From: JAAYAY01 sp964429355
Lineage (GTDB): Bacteria; Planctomycetota; Planctomycetia; Pirellulales; Thermoguttaceae
Length of the DNA stretch: 17,879 nt
Assembly: GCA_964429355.1 (NCBI GenBank)
Contig: CAYSCH010000187.1
Span: forward strand, 1 to 17,879
Reading direction: 5' to 3'
Within the stretch, counting starts at the first letter, position 1. The number at the start of each line of letters is the position of its first letter. The translations under genes and the position numbers were made by a program. Under the pieces are notes generated by a model. It saw only the letters and a list, made by a program, of their open reading frames with translations. It did not search any database and had not been told where the DNA came from. Of this stretch, positions 6,914 to 13,844 are shown in pieces.

Positions 6914-7864
6914 CTATTTCACGTTGAATTGGTAGTTGGGATTCCGCACGTCAAAATCGGCGTCGGTGAAATTGTTGTTCAATTTCAGATCGACATACGT
7001 GTATTCTTCGAGGAGTTGCGGGGCTCCGCCCTCTTTCTCGGGCCAGTCATAGGATTCGTACCGGATCGGCACATTCAATTCGTCGTCCACATAGATGCGG
7101 GCCACGTGGAAACGGAAGTTGCTGCGTTTCTTTGGATGCACAACCTGGATACAAGTGCAAACGCGCGTGTCGACCTTGGCACCTGGAAAGAACTTGACCT
7201 CACACTCGCCGTATTTGATGTCCTGCTCACCCACCTGGATCAGGCGGCGAACCATGGTCACCAGGCCGATTTCGGTGATCGGGTAGCGGTTGTCCGTCAT
7301 CGCCATCTGGCCCGTCGGATCCAGCGACACCGTGCCGAACATCTTCTTGATCCCAACGCCGTGGGCCATCATCTTGCCGTCATTGGCATCCTCGCGGTAA
7401 ATCACCTCCTGGCCCTTCTTGTTATCCGGAGCCAGAAAATACATGTAGACGCTGAACGGCCTGTGGCGAATCTTGATAAACATGTGCTCGCATTCGCCCA
7501 GCTTGCCGTCGATTCGTTCTCGTTTGACCATCCGTGCCTGGTAATCCTGAATTCGTTCCAGGTCGTCGATACCGTCGTATGCCCAGCGCAAGCACGGCAT
7601 CAGCGGATGTTCGTCGGGACTACGCTGCGCGAGGATCTGTCTGGCCCGATCCGCCGAGGCCGGCGTCGAACGCTCCGCCACCTGGTATTCGGGCTTCTGC
7701 TGGGATGCCTGGGCCGTGTTCTGCGCAACGTAGAGGTTACCGCGCGCGTCTGGAACTGCTTGCCCACGAAAGTCTTGCGCGATCGCCGTCGGTACAATGA
7801 TCGCGACACCCAGAAACGCAGAAAAGACGAGCAATGTGCGGGGTCTGCAAATAACCAGCGACAT
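6914..7864 (-). CDS. DUF1571 family exported protein
   Basis: A 316-residue protein from the ATG at 7864. That start is favoured over the ATG at 7909 because it has GGGAG nine bases upstream and puts a signal peptide right at the N-terminus (PRTLLVFSAFLGVAIIVPTA, cleaved near AIAQ). After a low-complexity linker, the DUF1571 domain runs from about residue 85 to the end. It includes DGIDDLERIQDYQARMVKRE, HMFIKIRHRPFSVYMYFL, GQEVIYREDANDGKMMAHG and a strand-rich C-terminus with DVRNPNYQFNVK. The fold resembles outer-membrane lipoprotein carrier (LolA/LolB-like) beta sheets in general layout, but that is an inference. DUF1571 proteins are common in planctomycetes and have no assigned function. 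The gene is divergent from the metallo-hydrolase gene at 8245. Confidence 0.88.
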   Translation of the reverse strand: MSLVICRPRTLLVFSAFLGVAIIVPTAIAQDFRGQAVPDARGNLYVAQNTAQASQQKPEYQVAERSTPASADRARQILAQRSPDEHPLMPCLRWAYDGIDDLERIQDYQARMVKRERIDGKLGECEHMFIKIRHRPFSVYMYFLAPDNKKGQEVIYREDANDGKMMAHGVGIKKMFGTVSLDPTGQMAMTDNRYPITEIGLVTMVRRLIQVGEQDIKYGECEVKFFPGAKVDTRVCTCIQVVHPKKRSNFRFHVARIYVDDELNVPIRYESYDWPEKEGGAPQLLEEYTYVDLKLNNNFTDADFDVRNPNYQFNVK

Positions 7865-8244
7865 CAAATACACTCCCTTGCCGATTGGGTCAGAACGCCA
7901 TTCGCCCAAGCCCGGGAACTGGGCGGGACGCTCGGGATCCTCCTTGATACGCTCACTCTCGCTTGCCGCCGATCGCTCCGCTCAAGAAGCAAGAACGGTG
8001 TTCCGATGCGGGAATTACCTCGGCTACCACCTTCTCTACCCATTCCGGCGGCGACAATGCATGTAGACAAACCGGTCTGACTATTTCTGTCCTCTTGGTC
8101 GTTATCGCGTAATACGCTTGGCAGAATTACAATGTTTCCTGCAACCAGACACTTTTGCCCAACCGGTCGACTACACCACGATCGGCTGTTCTTCAGCAGC
8201 CGCCGCATTTTACCCAAATTCGTCATTCACGGGGAGGCCAGTTC
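7865..8244. other. Divergent intergenic region
   Basis: These 380 bases separate the minus-strand DUF1571 gene from the plus-strand metallo-hydrolase gene and must hold promoters for both. A GGGAG ribosome site for 7864 and a GGGGAGG site for 8245 sit at the two ends. I found no convincing -10/-35 pair and no RNA gene. The sequence AACCGGTC occurs twice (near 8070 and 8160), which could be chance. Confidence 0.4.
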
Positions 8245-8913
8245 GTGCAGTTCGATCAAATCGCGATTCGAATCGTAGTTTCCTCGGCGTTTCAGCAGAA
8301 TGCCTATGTCGTTTGGCGGCCGGGACGGGAAGACTGCCTGGTGATCGATCCCGGTTTTGAACCCGAAAAGGTCATCGATTGCCTGCAAACCGAGGGGCTC
8401 TCGCCGGCGGCGATCCTGAATACTCACGGCCACAGTGACCATATCGCCGGGAATGCGGCCCTCAAGAAGAATTGGCCCACCTGTCCGCTTGTGATTGGTG
8501 CGGACGAGGCCCAGAAACTGTTGGACCCGCGACAAAACCTCTCCGCCATGTTCGGTGCCCGTCTGGTGAGCCCCCCGGCAGATCATATGGTCGCTGACGA
8601 GGACGTTTACTCAGCCGCCGGCTTCGACCTGACAGTCTGGTCCATTCCGGGCCACTCCGCCGGCCATGTCGTCTTCGCAATCCAAGAACATACCCCCCCC
8701 CTGATCTTCGTGGGAGATGTGATCTTCCAGGATTCGATTGGGCGAACGGACTTTCCCGACGGCGATTTCGAGCAGCTGGCGGCGGGGATCAAGACCCGGC
8801 TGTTCGTAATGCCCGACGAAACCGTTCTTCTTTCCGGGCACGGCCCCGCCACAACCGTCGGACGAGAACGGCAATCAAATCCATTCGTCGGAGAACGAGC
8901 GGGAGGTCTCTGA
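8245..8913 (+). CDS. MBL-fold metallo-hydrolase (glyoxalase II/YcbL-like)
   Basis: A 222-residue metallo-beta-lactamase-fold hydrolase. The GTG at 8245 is chosen because GGGGAGG ends seven bases upstream; the open frame extends to an ATG at 8155 but the added residues are not conserved-looking. The binuclear metal site is complete: T60-H-G-H-S-D-H66, His137 in PGHSAGH, Asp158 in FVGDVIF and His199 in SGHGP. The tail motif TVGRERQSNPFV is typical of the YcbL and glyoxalase-II-like branch. Relatives cleave thioesters such as S-lactoylglutathione or related thiol adducts; the compact size without the C-terminal helical domain of true glyoxalase II points to YcbL-like enzymes. The physiological substrate is not known. 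It is expected in the cytoplasm and converges on the dodecin gene with 21 bases between. Confidence 0.9.
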   Translation: MQFDQIAIRIVVSSAFQQNAYVVWRPGREDCLVIDPGFEPEKVIDCLQTEGLSPAAILNTHGHSDHIAGNAALKKNWPTCPLVIGADEAQKLLDPRQNLSAMFGARLVSPPADHMVADEDVYSAAGFDLTVWSIPGHSAGHVVFAIQEHTPPLIFVGDVIFQDSIGRTDFPDGDFEQLAAGIKTRLFVMPDETVLLSGHGPATTVGRERQSNPFVGERAGGL

Positions 8914-8915
8914 AG

Positions 8916-8932
8916 AACCGGCCGGCGCGGTT
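8916..8932. terminator. Short GC hairpin between convergent genes
   Basis: AACCG and CGGTT pair around a GCCGGCG loop in the 21-base gap between the metallo-hydrolase and dodecin stop codons. The stem is only five bases and there is no T-run. A bidirectional terminator is plausible because of position only. Confidence 0.25.
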
Positions 8933-8934
8933 AC

Positions 8935-9141
8935 TTACTCGACACGGAATCCGATGCTCAAGGTGACCTGATATTGCTGGACCTTGCCATCCACAATGCT
9001 GCCGCGCTGCTCGACGACTTCGAACCAGCTCATGTTCTTCACGGTCTCCGCAGCCTTTGCGATGGCAACGACGGTTGCATCACTGAAACTCTTCTCGGAA
9101 GTGCCAACGAGCGTAATTTTCTTGTAGACGGAATCGGCCAT
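8935..9141 (-). CDS. Dodecin family flavin-binding protein
   Basis: A 68-residue protein matching the whole length of dodecins: MADSVYKKITLVGTSEKSFS, then a helix (DATVVAIAKAAETVKNMSWF) and two strands (EVVEQRGSIVDGKV and QYQVTLSIGFRV). Dodecins form hollow dodecamers that store or buffer flavins; in several bacteria they also bind coenzyme A. Trp39 in NMSWFEV is the residue known to stack on the bound flavin pair. The start ATG at 9141 has AGGGGA about six bases upstream. It is expected in the cytoplasm. The gene stands alone, ending against the convergent metallo-hydrolase gene. Neither length nor sequence looks unusual. Confidence 0.95.
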   Translation of the reverse strand: MADSVYKKITLVGTSEKSFSDATVVAIAKAAETVKNMSWFEVVEQRGSIVDGKVQQYQVTLSIGFRVE

Positions 9142-9364
9142 CAGCGTTCCCCTGGGATTGCGAGCCAGACTTGTTGTTTTTCGGCTACCCCGCGGTTCGG
9201 TAGGTTAGGAGCAACCGACATGCTAATGTAGGGTGCAAGCGGCAAGAAGGCAACGGACTGAGTCGTTGCGAACCCCCGCCGGCCGGCGCAGACATGGGAT
9301 AGAATACGCTCGCCGCAGGCCGCTTCCCGGACTGAGGTGGACTGCCGCACTCGCAGCACGCTCG

Positions 9365-11068
9365 CTAAGGTGGCATCGTCAGGTCCGCGGTTCCATGCCC
9401 CATACCGGGCATGACCGCGGGAAGCTCCAAGGTAAACCTGCTGCCATGCCCCGACTGAGATACCACGGAGATTCGCCCGCCATGTTCGTTGAGAATTTTC
9501 TGACTGACAGGCAGGCCCAGTCCCGTGCCGCGCCCTTTCTTGGAGGAGAAGAATGGACGAAACAACGTCGCCATTTCATCGCTGGGCATTCCGGGGCCAT
9601 CGTCGCTCACGATGACACGGATTCTCGCATCCTCGAGAGAATAGGAGGTCGAAACGTGGACTTTCCCCGCCTGCTCCGCGTCGGCCGCCGCGTCGATCGC
9701 GTTGGTCACGACGTTGAGGATGGCGCGATGAATGCCCTCGGGATCGAAGACAAGCGTAGGTATGCCGGCGGCCAGTTCGCAGCTCAGTTCCACATCTAGA
9801 TCGGCAGCACGAGACTGCATCAGTTCCATGACGTCGCTCACGACTCGATTGATATCTGCCGGTTGAAGATCAGGTTCACGCTCCTTGCTGAAAGTGAGCA
9901 TGTCGAGAACCAGTGCCGAGATCTTGTTCTGGTTCTTTTCGACGATTGTCCAACCTTTGCGAACCACCGATTCGTCGTGATCGGCCAACCCCATCTCGAT
10001 TAGGTAGCTGCCGCCACGGATGCCCTGGAGAATGTTCTTGATGTGGTGCGAAAGCGTGGCAATCGTCTGACCGACGGCCGCCAGTCGCTCAGCCTGGACC
10101 ATGGCCGAGTAATATCGGGTATCCTCCACTGCGAGCGCCGCTTGATGAGCAATGGCAACCATCAACTTGAGATGATCTTCGTTGAAACGGTTCGTTACTC
10201 CTTTGAGTGCCAGCTCCTGCGGTCGCGTCGACGTGTCGATGTAGATCACACCCACAATGTCGTAGCGCCCCTGCATGGGAACACACAGGGCTTCACGGAT
10301 GCCCATGCGGACGATACTCGCGGCGGGATTCCAGCGATCGTCCTGCTGAGCGTCGCTGGTCAGCACACCCTCCCCATTTTCCATCACGTAGTCGAGGATC
10401 GTCTTGCTGATCGTCATTCGTTCGCTGTCTCGGGCGCCCCGCCTGGTTCGCCGAACTATCGGCTGCAATTCTCCGGTTTCGACGTCGGTGAGCATCACGC
10501 AGCCGCGGTCCGCCTCGATCGACTCAAAAATCAGCTCCAGAATACGGTGCAGCAGTTTCTCAATGTCGAGCGTTTGGCTCACCGCCAACGCTGCACGATA
10601 CATGACCTGGAGATTGCTTCTAGCCCGGGCCAGCCACGCGCTCTGCTCCACCTCGGGCGACAGTTCGAAGAAGTGACTGCTCTCCTCGGGGGTCACCGAA
10701 TGGATGATATGGGACTGGTCGCCGAATGCCTTGTCGGAAGAGATGGCCACCTCGTCGCTGAGGTCGATTTCCATCTCTCCCGGAGGCTGGGTGAAGAGCA
10801 TGAGCGTTCGGCCGATCTGCAGATGGTCGCCGCTTTCCAGGCGGTGGGCCTCGATCGGCCGGCCGTTGACAAAGGTACCGTTCGAACTGTTCAAATCGCT
10901 GACCGTGTACACGTCGCCCGCCGCGTAGATCTGGGCGTGCCGCCGCGAAACCTCGGTATCGTGCAACTGAATGTCGTTCGACGCATCCCGGCCGAGCGAG
11001 GTGGTGCCTTCCCCGAACTCGAATCGAGATCCCTGGTCGTTTCCGCGAATCACAAACAGAGAGGGCAC
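9365..11068 (-). CDS. FHA-GAF sensor histidine kinase
   Basis: A 567-residue kinase from the GTG at 11068, chosen because AGGAG lies eight bases upstream; the frame is open to 11116. Residues 4-92 form an FHA phosphothreonine-binding domain with GRDASND, SRRH and NSSNGTFVNG. A linker leads to a GAF domain at about 170-315 (ESIEADRGCVMLTD, EALCVPMQG, GVIYIDTSTR). The dimerisation helix has the H-box LAAVGQTIATLSHHIKNILQ, with the phosphorylated His probably at 341 or 342. The ATPase domain shows the N-box HRAILNVVTNAIDAA, G1 box DDGPGMP and G2 box GRGTGLGLPVSQ. There is no membrane segment, so it is a soluble kinase. It would read a ligand via GAF and phosphoproteins via FHA, linking Ser/Thr kinase signalling with two-component signalling. 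The receiver gene lies 73 bases upstream on the same strand. Confidence 0.93.
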   Translation of the reverse strand: MPSLFVIRGNDQGSRFEFGEGTTSLGRDASNDIQLHDTEVSRRHAQIYAAGDVYTVSDLNSSNGTFVNGRPIEAHRLESGDHLQIGRTLMLFTQPPGEMEIDLSDEVAISSDKAFGDQSHIIHSVTPEESSHFFELSPEVEQSAWLARARSNLQVMYRAALAVSQTLDIEKLLHRILELIFESIEADRGCVMLTDVETGELQPIVRRTRRGARDSERMTISKTILDYVMENGEGVLTSDAQQDDRWNPAASIVRMGIREALCVPMQGRYDIVGVIYIDTSTRPQELALKGVTNRFNEDHLKLMVAIAHQAALAVEDTRYYSAMVQAERLAAVGQTIATLSHHIKNILQGIRGGSYLIEMGLADHDESVVRKGWTIVEKNQNKISALVLDMLTFSKEREPDLQPADINRVVSDVMELMQSRAADLDVELSCELAAGIPTLVFDPEGIHRAILNVVTNAIDAAADAEQAGKVHVSTSYSLEDARIRVIVSDDGPGMPSDEMATLFRPFFSSKKGRGTGLGLPVSQKILNEHGGRISVVSQSGHGSRFTLELPAVMPGMGHGTADLTMPP

Positions 11069-11141
11069 GTAAGCGACTCCTGCCAATCCACCGTCGATAT
11101 GGCCTCGGCAGGCCACACGTACAGGACTCGGTGCGACCGGC

Positions 11142-11525
11142 TCAGGCAGACCCCCGCTTGTTCCGATTCAACATCCCGAGGATTTCTTCGATTCTACGAA
11201 TCAGAGCCCCGTAGTGATAGGGTTTTGAGACAATTTCGGTCTGCGGGTTCGATGGGGCAACCCGCATCGATCCGAGAAGCAGCATCGGGGGCTCCTCGGC
11301 AGCGGAACCGTCCGCGAACTTCGAGCAGAACGCCTCCGTCCCCCACCGATCCAATTCCAGATCGAGAACGATCAGGTCCGGTTGCTCGGATCGCGCCAAC
11401 GCGGCCCCGCGGTCAACTCGGGAGGCGGAGTAAGCGTGAATCCCACGTCGCTGGAGGGCTGTTTCCAGAACGACGCGGGTTTCTTCGGAACGATCGATGA
11501 TCAGGACACTCGGCGAGGCATGCAC
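11142..11525 (-). CDS. Single-domain response-regulator receiver-like protein
   Basis: A 127-residue protein from the GTG at 11525, set by GGAGGT eight bases upstream; longer frames up to 11609 are open but lack a site. It follows the receiver fold: VLIIDRSEETRVVLETAL with Asp11, PDLIVLDLEL with the expected phospho-acceptor Asp55, LLLGS in place of the usual Thr/Ser strand, and VSKPYHYGAL with Lys101. The acidic pocket is reduced: the usual second acidic residue is Arg12, so Mg binding and phosphorylation may be altered. There is no output domain. It is cotranscribed with the downstream FHA-GAF kinase (73-base gap) and is its likely partner, either a phospho-shuttle or a stand-alone adaptor. 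The partner assignment is an inference from position. Confidence 0.85.
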   Translation of the reverse strand: MHASPSVLIIDRSEETRVVLETALQRRGIHAYSASRVDRGAALARSEQPDLIVLDLELDRWGTEAFCSKFADGSAAEEPPMLLLGSMRVAPSNPQTEIVSKPYHYGALIRRIEEILGMLNRNKRGSA

Positions 11526-11714
11526 GGACTGGTACCTCCGATGTTTGGCGGTGTGGCCGCGAATCTGCCGGGACTCTGGTGCCCCGGCGGTAGGATTGGG
11601 GCACGACAATAGCGACCACGAAAGATCGTGTCAAAGGGAGTTCCGTGCGCCGCGGCACGAAAAATCTCTGAAATCTCACGAACCCCGCCATCCCATAATC
11701 CGTAGGAACAAGGC

Positions 11715-11737
11715 AGCCCGCCCCAAAACGGGCTTTT
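11715..11737 (+). terminator. Terminator-like hairpin with short T-run
   Basis: AGCCCG pairs with CGGGCT around the loop CCCCAAAA and is followed by TTT on the plus strand. No plus-strand gene was seen upstream in view, so the transcript it might end is unknown. Confidence 0.35.
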
Positions 11738-11832
11738 CCGATCGCAAGCGCTGTGTTCTGGGGGAGATTTTCGGTCCGGCAACCCGCATCCACCCAATCT
11801 CTGGGGCCGGCAGGGGGATGAATATTCCGGCG

Positions 11833-11857
11833 TAACCCATTTTTAGATAATGGGTTA
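11833..11857. promoter_or_regulatory. Perfect 9-base dyad, possible operator
   Basis: TAACCCATT and AATGGGTTA form a perfect inverted repeat separated by seven bases (TTTAGAT). It stands out as AT-rich in a GC-rich spacer between divergent operons. A dimeric regulator binding site is the usual meaning of such symmetry; a small RNA hairpin is the alternative. Nothing here shows which. Confidence 0.35.
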
Positions 11858-11970
11858 GCGTGGCAGCCGCCGATCCACGAATATCTGGCCTTTACGGAAC
11901 CGGGCTTTGTAGGCAGAATACCGCCACGTAAGGTAAGCCCTTGTGATCGGCCGATGTATCCGTCGGCGCG

Positions 11971-12013
11971 CCGCTAACCGGCAGCGGTCGCTGGGTCAAG
12001 GACGACCTTTTTT
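11971..12013 (+). promoter_or_regulatory. Possible attenuator in the skp leader
   Basis: CCGCT can pair with AGCGG, or CAGCG with CGCTG, in overlapping and mutually exclusive ways. A short GGTC/GACC stem is then followed directly by six T (12008-12013). This arrangement sits only 17 bases upstream of the skp start and its AGGAG site. It may be a weak terminator or attenuator. The stems are short, so chance remains likely. Confidence 0.25.
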
Positions 12014-12030
12014 GAGCAAGGAGTGCTGAA

Positions 12031-12733
12031 GTGAAAACGACCCGTTTCTTGGTGGCAGCGTTGGCATTGTTGGCAGGCATGGCCACATCCAGCGTGTTCG
12101 CCCAAACTCAACCCATGGCGCAGCCGACCTCCCAATCGGTCCGCCCGCAAATCGCCGTGATCGACATCGGCCGCGTTTTCAAGGAACATCCCCGCTTCAT
12201 TGACGAGATGGCTCGCCTGAAGACCCGAGTCGAAGCGGAAGACGCCAAAATGAAAGCCCGCGCGGATCGCCTCCAGGCAATGGCCGACGAGTTGAAGGGC
12301 CTGAAGTCCGGATCCCAAGAATTCAAGGACAAGGAGAAACTGATCGCCAGTGAGCGGGCCCAGATGCAAATCGACATCCAGGTGCAGCGCAAGGAATTTC
12401 TCCAACAAGAAGCGGCGATCTACCGGGAGGTCTACGAGGGTGTCAAGATCGAGGTGGCCAACTACGCCTCGCAGGTGGGACTGGCAGCCGTGATCCGCTA
12501 CGCCAGCCAGCCGGGAGACGTCGACGAATCCCAGCCGAATTACGTTCTCGCCGAGATCCAGAAGGACTTGGTTTGGTTCGCGCCGCAACTGGATATCACC
12601 AATCAAATCCTCGCCAGCCTCAAGGCGCGTACCAACTCCGCTCCCCTCNNNNNNNNNNACCAATCGGGGCAGCACGGGCATCCCCCCTTATCAGCCGCAG
12701 AACGGCACGGCACCTCCCCAGTATCGCCGCTAG
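12031..12733 (+). CDS. skp: Skp/OmpH family periplasmic chaperone, interrupted by assembly gap
   Basis: The GTG start at 12031 has AGGAG seven bases upstream. A signal peptide (MKTTRFLVAALALLAGMATS, cleaved near VFAQ) is followed by PQIAVIDIGRVFKEHPRFID. A long coiled coil comes next (about residues 60-140: ARLKTRVEAEDAKMKARADR onward, KLIASERAQMQIDIQ) and then a return to the body (VGLAAVIRYASQPGDVDESQ). This is the Skp/OmpH plan; Skp holds unfolded outer-membrane proteins in the periplasm. Ten N at 12649-12658 interrupt the gene. Reading straight through puts the rest out of frame (ending 12789). Past the gap, another frame gives a natural Pro/Gln-rich tail TNRGSTGIPPYQPQNGTAPP and QYRR, ending at the TAG 12731-12733, which I take as the true end. 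It precedes lpxC and lpxA, as is common in Gram-negative bacteria. Confidence 0.88.
12649..12658. other. Assembly gap (10 N)
   Basis: Ten ambiguous bases mark a scaffold join. Ten is a standard placeholder, so the true gap length is unknown. The join falls inside the skp gene near its 3' end and shifts the apparent frame; the real gap length must restore the frame of the tail that ends at 12733. Confidence 0.98.
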
Positions 12734-12838
12734 TCGGCACTGGACGGCTGCCACAGGTCGGATGTGCCGGGCAAGGATGCTCGGCCTGACCGGGTTGGCA
12801 GGGGCATCTCGCATGGTCATGGATGACGCGATCGATCG

Positions 12839-13714
12839 ATGTTCACTCCTCGGAAGCAACGCACTCTGGCCTGGACCGCCGTGGTCGAAGGCTTCGGTTA
12901 CTGGAGTAGCCGTGACGTTCGACTTGAGTTCCGGCCGGCGCCAGCGGGCACCGGAATCGTCTTCGTCCGATCCGACATGGACGGATGTCCCCGTATTCCG
13001 GCCGTCGTAGCCCATCGCGTGGAAGTTCCCCGCCGCACAACTCTTCAGTGCGGCGAGGCTCGGGTCGACATGGTCGAACACGTCATGGCCGCACTGGCCG
13101 GGCTCCACATCGATAACTGCGAGGTTTGGACCGACCAGCCCGAGATGCCGGGCTGTGACGGGTCCAGCGAAGCCTTTGTCACCGCGCTCCAGGCAGCAGG
13201 AACGGTCGCGCAGGCAGCCGACCGCCCCATGCGGTGGATCGACCGGGTAATTCGTCTGGGCAACGAACAGAGCTGGGTGGAGGCACGACCGCCGGCCTGT
13301 TGCCGCCAGGTGATCAAGTATCATCTCGATTACGGCCAGGGATCGCCGATCCCAGCTCAAAGCCAGCACGTGATCGTATCCCCTGATACATTCTGCATCG
13401 AACTCTCCGGGGCGCGAACCTTTCTGCTTCAGGAAGAGGCCCAGTGGCTTCGCTCCCAGGGAATCGGGTATCGGGCTACGTGTGCCGACCTGCTCGTATT
13501 CGGTCCTGACGGACCGATCGATAACCAACTTCGCTTCCCGGACGAATGCGTCCGCCACAAAATCCTCGATATGGTGGGCGATCTGGCCCTTGCCGGTTGC
13601 GATCTTGTCGGGCAATTTGTGGCCTATCGAAGCGGGCACAGCCTGAACGCCGAACTCGTTCGCGTGATTCAGGCCGAGTGCACCGGTGTACTCGAACAGC
13701 GTCGCTGCGCTTGA
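12839..13714 (+). CDS. lpxC: UDP-3-O-acyl-N-acetylglucosamine deacetylase
   Basis: A 291-residue LpxC, the zinc enzyme for the committed second step of lipid A synthesis in the cytoplasm. The zinc ligands match E. coli LpxC: His81 in VEHVMAALAG, His240 and Asp244 in RHKILDMVGD; catalytic Glu80, Asp248, Thr194 in GARTF and His267 in RSGHSLN are also present. The MPGCDGSSEAF motif is typical. The ATG at 12839 is the first in-frame start after a TGA at 12824; no clear Shine-Dalgarno precedes it. In many related bacteria LpxC is fused to FabZ; here it is a single-domain protein of slightly under usual length. It lies 105 bases after skp and 130 bases before lpxA, with a hairpin right after its stop. 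Confidence 0.92.
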   Translation: MFTPRKQRTLAWTAVVEGFGYWSSRDVRLEFRPAPAGTGIVFVRSDMDGCPRIPAVVAHRVEVPRRTTLQCGEARVDMVEHVMAALAGLHIDNCEVWTDQPEMPGCDGSSEAFVTALQAAGTVAQAADRPMRWIDRVIRLGNEQSWVEARPPACCRQVIKYHLDYGQGSPIPAQSQHVIVSPDTFCIELSGARTFLLQEEAQWLRSQGIGYRATCADLLVFGPDGPIDNQLRFPDECVRHKILDMVGDLALAGCDLVGQFVAYRSGHSLNAELVRVIQAECTGVLEQRRCA

Positions 13715-13719
13715 GAAGA

Positions 13720-13745
13720 CGGGCCGGCAGAATACCTCCGGCCCG
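13720..13745 (+). terminator. GC-rich hairpin after lpxC
   Basis: CGGGCCGG and CCGGCCCG pair perfectly (8 bases) around a 10-base loop, starting six bases after the lpxC stop codon. There is no T-run. It may end some lpxC transcripts, or protect the mRNA 3' end, ahead of lpxA, which begins 100 bases on. Confidence 0.4.
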
Positions 13746-13844
13746 CTCCTCTGTGCAGCCAATGGACAGCGACAGCCAGGAGAGGGAGACCGCCGGGCAC
13801 CCCCGGGGCATGGTCACTTCCCCATTACCTAGCAGGAGTCGGTT

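Larger units (their letters stand above)
11526..12030. other. Divergent regulatory region
   Basis: These 505 bases separate the signalling genes (minus) from skp and the lipid A genes (plus). They contain an orphan terminator-like hairpin (11715-11737), an AT-rich dyad (11833-11857), a 6-base inverted repeat GGGCTT/AAGCCC (11902-11940) and a T6 run before skp (12008-12013). No protein frame in it looks real; the short open frames are Arg/Pro-rich. It probably holds promoters for both directions. Confidence 0.5.

Noticed and set aside
6929..8080. 383-codon open frame on the plus strand
   Set aside because: Antisense to the DUF1571 gene and composed of Val/His/Arg-rich sequence typical of the mirror frame of a GC-rich gene.
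9141..9359. 72-codon frame upstream of dodecin
   Set aside because: No ribosome site or family pattern; it probably covers the dodecin leader.
10043..11500. 485-codon open frame on the plus strand
   Set aside because: Antisense to both the FHA-GAF kinase and the receiver gene, whose motifs are unmistakable on the other strand.
12620..13762. 380-codon open frame on the minus strand crossing the N gap
   Set aside because: Antisense to lpxC and runs through ambiguous bases; no motif supports it.
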